Assembly: GCA_039920165.1 (NCBI GenBank)
Contig: JBDSEG010000378.1
Location: 1 to 10,573 of the forward strand
Direction of reading: 5' to 3'
Source of the DNA: JBDSEG01 sp039920165
Lineage (GTDB): Bacteria; Pseudomonadota; Gammaproteobacteria; Burkholderiales; Burkholderiaceae_C
Length of the DNA stretch: 10,573 nucleotides
Shown: positions 5,245 through 10,573 of the stretch, one piece after another
How the letters are laid out: every line of letters starts with the position of its first letter
Numbering within the stretch: position 1 is the stretch's first letter
Made by a program: the position numbers and the translations under genes
The notes under the pieces: generated by a model
Seen by the model: the letters and a program-made list of their open reading frames with translations, nothing else
Told to the model about the DNA's origin: nothing
Database searches by the model: none

Positions 5245-7925
5245 GAAATGGTTCCTTGGTGGGCCTCGGACTTGAGGCGGTACAGCGCTTCGAGCGCCTG
5301 CTTTGGGGTGAGCATATCCGGGTCGATCGCGGCGAGTGCCTGTTCGAGCGCGCTCGGCGGCGTCGGCGCCGTCGCTTCGTCCATCGCTTCGGCCGCATCG
5401 GGCGCGGCCGAGAAGAGATCGATCTGCGCCGAGCCGGCCAGCGCCCTCGCTTCCAGCGCTTCGAGGGTCGCGCGCGCCTGACGCAGCACGCTCGCAGGCA
5501 TGCCTGCCAGGCGCGCCACCTGCACGCCGTAGCTGCGGCTCGCCGGGCCGGGCTGGATCTCGTGCAGGAACGCGATGTCGACCGCGCCGCCGCGCCGCGT
5601 CTCGGCCGCCGCCACGTGCACGTTGCGCGAGCGCTCGTGGCGGCGCGGAAATTCGGTCAGCTCGAAATAGTGCGTCGCGAAGAGCGTGAACGAGTGGTTG
5701 CGGTCGTGCAGGTGGCTCGCGATCGCGCTCGCCAGCGCCAGGCCGTCGAAGGTCGAGGTGCCCCGCCCGATCTCGTCCATCAGCACCAGCGTGTCTCCGG
5801 TCGCGGCGTGAACGATCGCGGCGGCCTCGGTCATCTCGAGCATGAAGGTCGACTGCGCATTCGCCAGGTCGTCGGCCGCGCCGATGCGGGTGTGGATGGC
5901 GTCGATAGGCCCGAGCCGGCAAGCCCGCGCCGGAACGAACGAGCCGATCGCGGCAAGCAGCACGATCAGCGCCACTTGGCGCATGTAGGTGCTCTTGCCG
6001 CCCATGTTCGGCCCGGTCACGACCAGCATCCGGCACAGCGGATCGAGCCGGCAGTCGTTGGCGATGAAGGCGCCGGCTCCCGTTTCGAGCAGCCGTGCCT
6101 CGACCACCGGATGGCGCCCGCCGACGATCTCGATGCACGGTTCGCGAACGAACAGCGGCCGGACCCAGCCGAGCGTGTGCGCGCGTTCGGCCAGCGCGGC
6201 CAGGGCGTCGAGCGTGGCAAGTCCGCGCGCCACCGCCGTGAGCGGCTCGAGCCAGCCCTGCAGTCGCTGCAGCAGCGCCTCGAAAAGCTGCTTCTCGCGC
6301 GCCAGCGCACGGTCCTGCGCCGACAGCGCCTTGTCTTCGAAGCCCTTGAGTTCGGGCGTGATGTAGCGCTCGGCGTTCTTCAGCGTCTGGCGGCGCTGGT
6401 AGTCGACCGGCACCTTGTCGAGCTGGCCCTGGGTGACCTCGATGAAAAAGCCGTGCACTTTGTTGTATTGCACCCGCAGGTTGGCGATGCCGGTGCGGCT
6501 GCGCTCGCGCGCTTCCAGGGCGAGCAGGAAGGTATCGGCGTTGCGGCCAAGGCCGCGCAGTTCGTCGAGCTCGGCGTCGTGGCCGGGGGCGAGGACGGCG
6601 CCGTCGCGCACCAGCGCGCCGGGTTCGTCGGCCAGCGCGTCGACCATCGCCTGCGCGATCGCGGGCGGCGGCGCGAGCCAGCAGTGCACCTGGTCGAGCA
6701 GCGGCGCCGCATCGAGGGCGATCCCCTCGCGCAGCCGCGGCAGCGCGAGCAGCGTCGCGCGCAGGCCGGCCAGCTCGCGCGGACGCACCTGACCGAGCGC
6801 GACCCGTGCCACGATGCGCTCGACGTCCGACACGCCGCGCAAACCCTGGCGCAAGGGCTCGAAGCCGTGCTCGTGCAAGGCATCGATCGCGGCGTGGCGC
6901 GCGATCGCGGTGTCGCGCGAGCGCAGCGGCTGGGTTAGCCACTGCCGCAGCAGCCGGCTGCCCATGCCGCTGCGGCAGGTATCGAGCAGCGAGAAAAGCG
7001 TGGGTGCCGGCTCTCCGCGCAAGGTCTGCGTCAGCTCCAGGTTGCGCCGCGTCGTCGGCGGCAGGTCGAGCAATTCGCTGGTGCGCTGCACGACAAGGCT
7101 TCGAACGTGGCCGAGGTGGCTGGGCGCCGACTCGGCCGCGCCTTCAGGCGACGCGCTGCGGGCGCTCGTATGTTCGGCATAGCTCAGCAGCGCTGCGGCT
7201 GCGCCGTGCGCGAGCGCCAGATCGTCGGCGTTGTAGCCGGCCAGGCTCGCGACGCCGAGTTGCGCGCACACCTTGCGCCGGCCGAGCGCGCCATCGAACT
7301 GCCAGGCCGGGCGGTGGGTTAGCGCCGCCGGCCCGACAAGCGCAGGCAAATCGGCAGCGCTGTCGCGGTCGACCAGCAGCTCGGCCGCACCCAGCCGCGC
7401 GAGCCAGCCGGGAAGGTCGGCGCGTGCGCATTCCGCAAGGCCGATCTCACCGCGGGTCAGCGCGAGCCACGCGAGACCGATGCGCGCGCCAGCCGGGTTC
7501 AGCGCGAGCAGCAGCGCATCCGCCTTGTCGGACAGCAGTTCGGCATCGGTCACGGTGCCGGGCGTGACGATGCGCACCACCTTGCGCTCGACCGGGCCCT
7601 TGGCGGTCGCCACGTCGCCGACCTGCTCGCACAACGCGACCGACAGTCCCTGGCGCACCAGCCTGGCCAGATAGCCATCGACCGAATGGACCGGCACGCC
7701 CGCCATCACGACCGGCTCGCCGGCGCTCGTGCCGCGCGTCGTCAGCGTGATGTCGAGCAGGCGGTTCGCCTCGCGCGCATCGTCGTAGAACAGCTCGTAG
7801 AAATCGCCCATGCGATAGAAGACGAGCGTGTCCGGAAACTCGGCCTTGATGCGGTGATACTGCGCCATCACCGGCGTGTGGGCAGGCACTGTCGGCGGGA
7901 TCGGCAAGGGGGGCTCGGCGGACAT
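5241..7925 (-). CDS. mutS: DNA mismatch repair protein MutS
   Basis: MutS recognises base mismatches and small loops in DNA and recruits MutL. The 894-residue protein is complete and slightly longer than E. coli MutS (853). The mismatch-reading Phe-x-Glu motif is Phe42-Tyr43-Glu44 in RMGDFYELF. The connector, core and clamp domains follow. The ATPase has Walker A GPNMGGKST (638-646), the loop QSTFMLEM (691-698), Walker B LVLMDEIGRGTSTFDG (713-728) and FATHYFELT (749-757). A C-terminal helical dimerisation segment, DPDMLTPKQALEALYRLK (868-885), is present. 'QIDLF' at 834-838 closely matches the sliding-clamp-binding consensus. An Ala/Ser/Pro-rich insertion near 252-271 looks like a flexible loop. 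The ATG at 7925 gives the expected N-terminus; its Shine-Dalgarno is weak. The DUF1223 gene ends 62 bases upstream on the same strand, and the Anbu gene overlaps its stop. Confidence 0.98.
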   Translation of the reverse strand: MSAEPPLPIPPTVPAHTPVMAQYHRIKAEFPDTLVFYRMGDFYELFYDDAREANRLLDITLTTRGTSAGEPVVMAGVPVHSVDGYLARLVRQGLSVALCEQVGDVATAKGPVERKVVRIVTPGTVTDAELLSDKADALLLALNPAGARIGLAWLALTRGEIGLAECARADLPGWLARLGAAELLVDRDSAADLPALVGPAALTHRPAWQFDGALGRRKVCAQLGVASLAGYNADDLALAHGAAAALLSYAEHTSARSASPEGAAESAPSHLGHVRSLVVQRTSELLDLPPTTRRNLELTQTLRGEPAPTLFSLLDTCRSGMGSRLLRQWLTQPLRSRDTAIARHAAIDALHEHGFEPLRQGLRGVSDVERIVARVALGQVRPRELAGLRATLLALPRLREGIALDAAPLLDQVHCWLAPPPAIAQAMVDALADEPGALVRDGAVLAPGHDAELDELRGLGRNADTFLLALEARERSRTGIANLRVQYNKVHGFFIEVTQGQLDKVPVDYQRRQTLKNAERYITPELKGFEDKALSAQDRALAREKQLFEALLQRLQGWLEPLTAVARGLATLDALAALAERAHTLGWVRPLFVREPCIEIVGGRHPVVEARLLETGAGAFIANDCRLDPLCRMLVVTGPNMGGKSTYMRQVALIVLLAAIGSFVPARACRLGPIDAIHTRIGAADDLANAQSTFMLEMTEAAAIVHAATGDTLVLMDEIGRGTSTFDGLALASAIASHLHDRNHSFTLFATHYFELTEFPRRHERSRNVHVAAAETRRGGAVDIAFLHEIQPGPASRSYGVQVARLAGMPASVLRQARATLEALEARALAGSAQIDLFSAAPDAAEAMDEATAPTPPSALEQALAAIDPDMLTPKQALEALYRLKSEAHQGTIS
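5252..5257 (-). promoter_or_regulatory. Ribosome binding site of the Anbu gene, inside mutS
   Basis: AAGGAA on the minus strand lies seven bases before the ATG at 5244 and within the last codons of mutS. With the ATGA overlap it supports translational coupling and fixes the Anbu start. Confidence 0.7.
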
Positions 7926-7958
7926 GAGCGCGCATTCTCACCGAGCCTCCTGCCGCGT

Positions 7959-7974
7959 CGCCGGCCCGCCGGCG
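7959..7974. repeat. Inverted repeat between the DUF1223 gene and mutS
   Basis: CGCCGGC, a two-base centre CC, then GCCGGCG form a perfect 7-base inverted repeat in the 62-base spacer. As RNA it would give about a 6-base-pair GC stem with a tetraloop. No T-run follows on either strand, so it is at best a weak or factor-assisted terminator for the DUF1223 gene, or a structured leader for mutS. Confidence 0.4.
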
Positions 7975-7987
7975 CGGCCTGGCGGAA

Positions 7988-8740
7988 TCAGCAGCCGAGC
8001 GATAGCGCCTGCAATGGCCGTCCGGTCGCGGCGTCGGTGACGACGAGCGCGACACGGCGCGGATGCGCCGGGTCGGCCGCGGTCTGCGGCGTGAAGCGCA
8101 GCTGCGCCACCGGCTGGCTGCGCGCGGACCAGCCCGGCACCTCGATCAGCTCGCGCACGACGCGGTCGTGCAGCAGCCGGGCGCCCTGGTTCTCGCCGGC
8201 GCGCACCTGCGTCGCGTGGCCGTCCTCCGTCACCGCCCAGTACGCCGCGAGCTGTGCCGGCGCTTGCGGTCCGGCCTCGATGCGGGCGACGACCGCCTCG
8301 CCGGCACGGTCGAGTTCGATTGCGACGCGTGCCGCGCCCTCGGCGGCTGGGGCGCGGCGCAGGCCCGACCAATCGGGGCGGTCGATGCCATTCGTCACGA
8401 CCTGCGGCGTATAGCTGAAGCGCGCGCCGTTGCTGCGCTGCTGCTGCGCCTGGCGGCGCGTATAGGCTGCGCTCGCGTGCCGGTCGACCCAGCCAAGTCG
8501 GTCCCAGTAATCGACATGGAAGGCGAGGGCGACCGGGGCCGGCTCGTCCTTGGAGTGCGATGCGATGGCCGACAACCACTTGTCGGCCGGCGGGCAGGAA
8601 CTGCAGCCCTCGGACGTATAGAGCTCGACCAGCGGCGTCACCGCCGCCGTGCTGCGCGCGTTGCACGCCGGTCCGGCGAGTGCGCCCGGTGCGGCCAGTG
8701 CTGCGGCGAGTGCGGCGATCCATTGCGTGCGTCGAGCCAT
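7988..8740 (-). CDS. Exported DUF1223 thioredoxin-like protein
   Basis: This 250-residue protein matches DUF1223, a family with a thioredoxin-like fold and no established function. It starts MARRTQWIAALAAALAAPGA, a classic signal peptide with likely cleavage after ALA at residue 22, so it should be periplasmic. The hallmark is LVELYTSEGCSSCPPAD (37-53), with a Cys46-Ser-Ser-Cys49 pair at the redox-motif position. Other family blocks are 'FHVDYWDRLGW' and 'YTPQVVTNG', typical of the fold's later strands. Extra cysteines at 26 and 250 (the last residue) might form a structural disulfide. The frame is open further upstream to 8824, but the ATG at 8740 has AAAAGGAG six bases before it and starts the signal peptide cleanly. 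It diverges from the flavoprotein gene and precedes mutS. A thiol-redox role is inference from the motif. Confidence 0.92.
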   Translation of the reverse strand: MARRTQWIAALAAALAAPGALAGPACNARSTAAVTPLVELYTSEGCSSCPPADKWLSAIASHSKDEPAPVALAFHVDYWDRLGWVDRHASAAYTRRQAQQQRSNGARFSYTPQVVTNGIDRPDWSGLRRAPAAEGAARVAIELDRAGEAVVARIEAGPQAPAQLAAYWAVTEDGHATQVRAGENQGARLLHDRVVRELIEVPGWSARSQPVAQLRFTPQTAADPAHPRRVALVVTDAATGRPLQALSLGC

Positions 8741-8746
8741 CTCGAA

Positions 8747-8754
8747 CTCCTTTT
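8747..8754 (-). promoter_or_regulatory. Ribosome binding site of the DUF1223 gene
   Basis: AAAAGGAG on the minus strand, six bases before the ATG at 8740, fixes the start at the signal peptide rather than at the upstream in-frame ATG at 8824. Confidence 0.8.
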
Positions 8755-8771
8755 GCGGTCGGTAAGGCAAG

Positions 8772-8796
8772 GTCGCTGCGATGCCGTCCTTCTTAC
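8772..8796 (-). promoter_or_regulatory. Possible ECF-sigma-like promoter of the DUF1223 gene
   Basis: On the minus strand GTAAG (8792-8796) and CGAC (8772-8775) are separated by 16 bases, the kind of two-block layout seen at extracytoplasmic-function sigma promoters (GTAA... and CG.. cores). Transcription would start some 25 bases before the ATG at 8740, leaving just enough leader for the Shine-Dalgarno. Short motifs like this arise easily by chance, and no sigma factor gene is in the window. Confidence 0.18.
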
Positions 8797-8841
8797 ACCG
8801 AAGTTTGCCCCAAGCGCATGCCACACTGCGCCGCCTCGCCC

Positions 8842-10104
8842 ATGACCGCTACCGCAATCCACACTGACCCCGCAGCGCGCCGCGTCGCCGTGATCGGCGC
8901 CGGGCCGGCCGGACTGATGGCCGCCCAGGTGCTGGCCGCGGGCGGTGTTTCGGTCGATGTATACGACGCTATGCCGTCGGCCGGCCGCAAATTCCTGCTC
9001 GCCGGAAAGGGCGGACTCAACCTGACCCACAGCGAGCCCTTCGACCCCTTCGCCTCGCGCTTCGGCGCGCGCCGCGCCGTCATCGAGCCGCTGTTGCGCG
9101 GCTTCGATGCCGACGCGGTGCGGGCCTGGGCGCAGTCGCTTGGCATCGCGACCTTCGTCGGCAGCAGCGGGCGCATCTTTCCGATCGACCTCAAGGCCGC
9201 GCCGCTCCTGCGCGCGTGGCTGCACCGGCTGCGCGCGGCCGGCGTGCGGTTGCACATGCGGCATCGCTGGCTCGGTTGGGACGCCGATGGCGCCGCTTCG
9301 CCGGGCGCGCTGCGTTTTGCCACGCCGAAGGGCGAGCAGCACGTCCGTGCCGATGCCGCCGTGCTGGCGCTCGGTGGCGCGAGCTGGCCGCAGCTCGGCT
9401 CGGACGGCGCCTGGGTCGATCTGCTGCGCGAACGCAGCATCGATATCGCGCCGCTCGCGCCCTCGAACTGCGGCTTCGATACCGCGCCGTGGAGCGAGCA
9501 TTTCTCGAGCCGCTTCGCCGGGGCGCCGCTGAAGAATGTCGCGCTCGCATTCGGCGATTTCCGCCAGACCGGCGAGTTCGTCGTCACCCGCAGCGGGATC
9601 GAAGGCAGCCTTGTCTATGCGGCCTCCGGCGTGCTGCGCGACGCGATCGCAGCGCACGGGTCGGCGCAGATCTTCATCGACTTGCTGCCCGGCCGCGACG
9701 CCGGCTTCGTCGCCGCCGAAGTGGCCCGGCCGCGTGGCACGCGATCGCTGTCCACGCACCTGAAAAGCCGCCTGCACATCGACGGCGTGAAGGCCGGGCT
9801 GCTGCATGAGGCGCTGCAGCGCGAGTCACTCGCCGATGCGCCGACGCTCGCGCGTGCAATCAAGGCCTTGCCGCTCACCCTCGTCGCAGCGCGGCCGATG
9901 GCCGAGGCCATCAGCAGCGCCGGCGGCGTGCGCTTCGAATCGCTCGACGAAGGCTCGATGGCGCGCGCGCTGCCAGGCGTCTTCTGCGCCGGCGAGATGC
10001 TCGATTGGGAAGCGCCTACAGGCGGCTACCTGCTCAATGCCTGTTTGGCCAGTGGCGCGGCAGCGGCACGCGGATTGCTGGCGTGGCTGGCCGCGCGGCC
10101 TTGA
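8842..10104 (+). CDS. TIGR03862-type FAD flavoprotein (HI0933-like)
   Basis: This 420-residue protein is a flavoprotein related to the HI0933/YhiN group and most like the TIGR03862 (PP_4765) branch; its reaction is unknown. The FAD-binding GAGPAG is at 19-24 in an N-terminal Rossmann fold, followed by the family segment GRKFLLAGKGGLNLTHSE (48-65) and by 'GSSGRIFPIDLKAAPLLRAW', whose Lys-Ala-Ala-Pro pattern favours TIGR03862 over YhiN. The C-terminal flavin-binding segment has CAGEMLDWEAPTGGYLLNAC (382-401). No signal peptide or membrane span is seen. The frame is open from 8560, which would run across the DUF1223 start, so a later start is needed. ATGs at 8818 and 8842 are both possible; neither has a good ribosome binding site. 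I choose 8842 because it leaves a short lead into the Rossmann strand. It is transcribed divergently from the DUF1223 gene. Confidence 0.9.
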   Translation: MTATAIHTDPAARRVAVIGAGPAGLMAAQVLAAGGVSVDVYDAMPSAGRKFLLAGKGGLNLTHSEPFDPFASRFGARRAVIEPLLRGFDADAVRAWAQSLGIATFVGSSGRIFPIDLKAAPLLRAWLHRLRAAGVRLHMRHRWLGWDADGAASPGALRFATPKGEQHVRADAAVLALGGASWPQLGSDGAWVDLLRERSIDIAPLAPSNCGFDTAPWSEHFSSRFAGAPLKNVALAFGDFRQTGEFVVTRSGIEGSLVYAASGVLRDAIAAHGSAQIFIDLLPGRDAGFVAAEVARPRGTRSLSTHLKSRLHIDGVKAGLLHEALQRESLADAPTLARAIKALPLTLVAARPMAEAISSAGGVRFESLDEGSMARALPGVFCAGEMLDWEAPTGGYLLNACLASGAAAARGLLAWLAARP

Positions 10105-10116
10105 CGACGCGCGTCG
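10105..10116. repeat. Palindrome just after the flavoprotein stop
   Basis: CGACGCGCGTCG is a perfect 12-base palindrome starting on the base after the TGA stop (10102-10104). It is too short, and lacks a loop, to be a good hairpin. It could be a dimeric protein site, or chance in GC-rich DNA. Confidence 0.3.
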
Positions 10117-10151
10117 CGACAAGGAGCTGTCGGCCAGCTAAGGGTTTGCGT

Positions 10152-10170
10152 GGCCCCGAATCAAGGGGCT
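10152..10170 (+). terminator. Weak terminator-like hairpin after the flavoprotein gene
   Basis: GGCCCC, a seven-base loop GAATCAA, then GGGGCT form a stem of five GC pairs plus a G-T pair about 48 bases after the flavoprotein stop. Only a broken T-run follows (CGCTTT), so termination is plausible but not strong. Confidence 0.4.
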
Positions 10171-10213
10171 CGCTTTCGATCCCACGTGCAGGCGGCTCAT
10201 CGTCCGACGCTCG

Positions 10214-10269
10214 TTTGAGGGGGTGGTAGCGACGATCGATCAACTTCCGCAAGAAGCCCCCCACTCAAA
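10214..10269 (+). promoter_or_regulatory. Inverted repeat in the DUF4331 leader reaching the ribosome binding site
   Basis: TTTGAG-GGGG-T-GG (10214-10226) can pair with CC-CCCC-A-CTCAAA (10257-10269), giving 6+4+2 base pairs with single-base bulges and a loop of about 30 bases. The last three bases of the 3' arm are the first three of the AAAGGA Shine-Dalgarno (10267-10272). In RNA the hairpin could restrict ribosome access to the DUF4331 gene. The pairing is seen directly; regulation is inference. Confidence 0.4.
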
Positions 10270-10272
10270 GGA
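10267..10272 (+). promoter_or_regulatory. Ribosome binding site of the DUF4331 gene
   Basis: AAAGGA lies eight bases before the ATG at 10281 and fixes this start. Its first three bases are also the end of the leader inverted repeat. Confidence 0.75.
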
Positions 10273-10280
10273 ATCCATCC

Positions 10281-10573
10281 ATGTTTGTACTTGCATCACC
10301 CCCACAAGCGCTCGGCCGCATCGCCGCAGCGTGCGCACTCGTCGCGCTCGCGGCCGGCGCCATCCCCGCCTTCGCATCCAGCCACCGCGAAGCCCCCGGC
10401 ATCACCGACATGCCCAAGGTCGACGGCACCGACCTCTACATGTTCCGCAGCTACGAGACCGGCCGCTCCGGCTACGTCACGATCCTCGCCAACTACATGC
10501 CGCTGCAGGATCCGCCCGGCGGCCCGAACTTCTTCATGTTCGACGACAAGGCGCTGTACGAGATCCACATCGA
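10281..10573 (+). CDS. Exported DUF4331 protein, N-terminal part (cut by window edge)
   Basis: The 97 visible codons match the start of DUF4331 proteins, an exported family of several hundred residues with no settled function. A signal peptide covers residues 1-32 (a hydrophobic stretch around 13-31 ending AFA), with the mature protein starting at 'SSHREAPG', the family hallmark. Then come 'MPKVDGTDLYMFRSYE' (44-59), 'GYVTILANYMPLQDP' (64-78) and 'ALYEIHI' (91-97), all family-like. The conserved Ser-His-Arg-Glu after the cleavage site and Asp-x-Tyr-x-Phe are intact. The gene follows the flavoprotein gene on the same strand after 176 bases and probably has its own leader, given the hairpins between them. 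The rest lies outside the window, so completeness cannot be judged. Confidence 0.92.
   Translation, partial: MFVLASPPQALGRIAAACALVALAAGAIPAFASSHREAPGITDMPKVDGTDLYMFRSYETGRSGYVTILANYMPLQDPPGGPNFFMFDDKALYEIHI

Noticed and set aside
5256..6938. A 560-codon open frame on the plus strand opposite mutS, and other long antisense or alternate-frame frames across the window.
   Set aside because: They lie opposite or out of frame with clearly identified genes, are rich in Arg, Ala and Gly, and resemble no family. Long spurious frames are expected in high-GC coding DNA where stop codons are rare.
4414..6942. An 842-codon minus-strand frame joining an Arg/Ala-rich stretch to the Anbu protein.
   Set aside because: Only the part from 5244 down matches a family. 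The upstream part is an out-of-frame reading of mutS, so it is not a fusion protein.
8560..8841. An N-terminal extension of the flavoprotein to 8560.
   Set aside because: It would read antisense through the start and signal peptide of the DUF1223 gene and adds nothing family-like before the FAD-binding motif.
10296..10568. A 90-codon minus-strand frame at the right edge.
   Set aside because: It is opposite the DUF4331 coding region, which has a signal peptide, family hallmarks and a ribosome binding site.
1..10573. A defence island, mobile element, CRISPR array or novel multi-gene system.
   Set aside because: All recognisable genes are housekeeping or widespread families, coding is continuous, and there are no direct-repeat arrays, transposases, integrases, toxin-antitoxin pairs or tRNA-flanked boundaries. 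The mutS-Anbu coupling is the only arrangement that hints at an undescribed link.

Overview
This is a high-GC (about two-thirds G+C by eye) bacterial chromosomal window, gene-dense, with small spacers and stop/start overlaps. The gene order pyrG, kdsA, DUF1330, eno and the protein sequences point to Betaproteobacteria, probably Burkholderiales or a relative. This assignment is inference from recalled family sequences and synteny; no search was run. I see no insertion sequence, integrase, CRISPR array, rRNA or tRNA, and nothing that looks like a defence island.

Layout. Seven complete genes and one partial gene lie on the minus strand from 8740 down to 1. In transcription order they are: an exported DUF1223 thioredoxin-like protein; mutS (mismatch recognition ATPase); an Anbu-type proteasome-like peptidase whose start overlaps the mutS stop by ATGA; a 270-base non-coding stretch; an alpha/beta hydrolase; pyrG (CTP synthase); kdsA (KDO-8-phosphate synthase), overlapping the pyrG stop by one base; a small DUF1330 protein; and the first 125 codons of eno (enolase), cut by the window edge. 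On the plus strand, diverging from the DUF1223 gene, are a TIGR03862-type FAD flavoprotein and then, after a 176-base spacer with several inverted repeats, the start of an exported DUF4331 protein cut by the right edge.

How the genes relate. pyrG-kdsA-DUF1330-eno looks like one operon joining nucleotide supply (CTP, needed to activate KDO), the KDO step of lipopolysaccharide synthesis, and enolase, which supplies phosphoenolpyruvate, the KdsA substrate. mutS and the Anbu gene look translationally coupled, which is the least expected arrangement here. Anbu is normally discussed with transglutaminase, ATP-grasp and alpha-E genes, none of which is next to it in this window.

Most of the window is ordinary core genome. 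The points most worth a second look are the mutS-Anbu coupling, the inverted repeat that reaches into the ribosome binding site of the DUF4331 gene, the metal-type active site of KdsA, and the near-consensus sliding-clamp motif in MutS.
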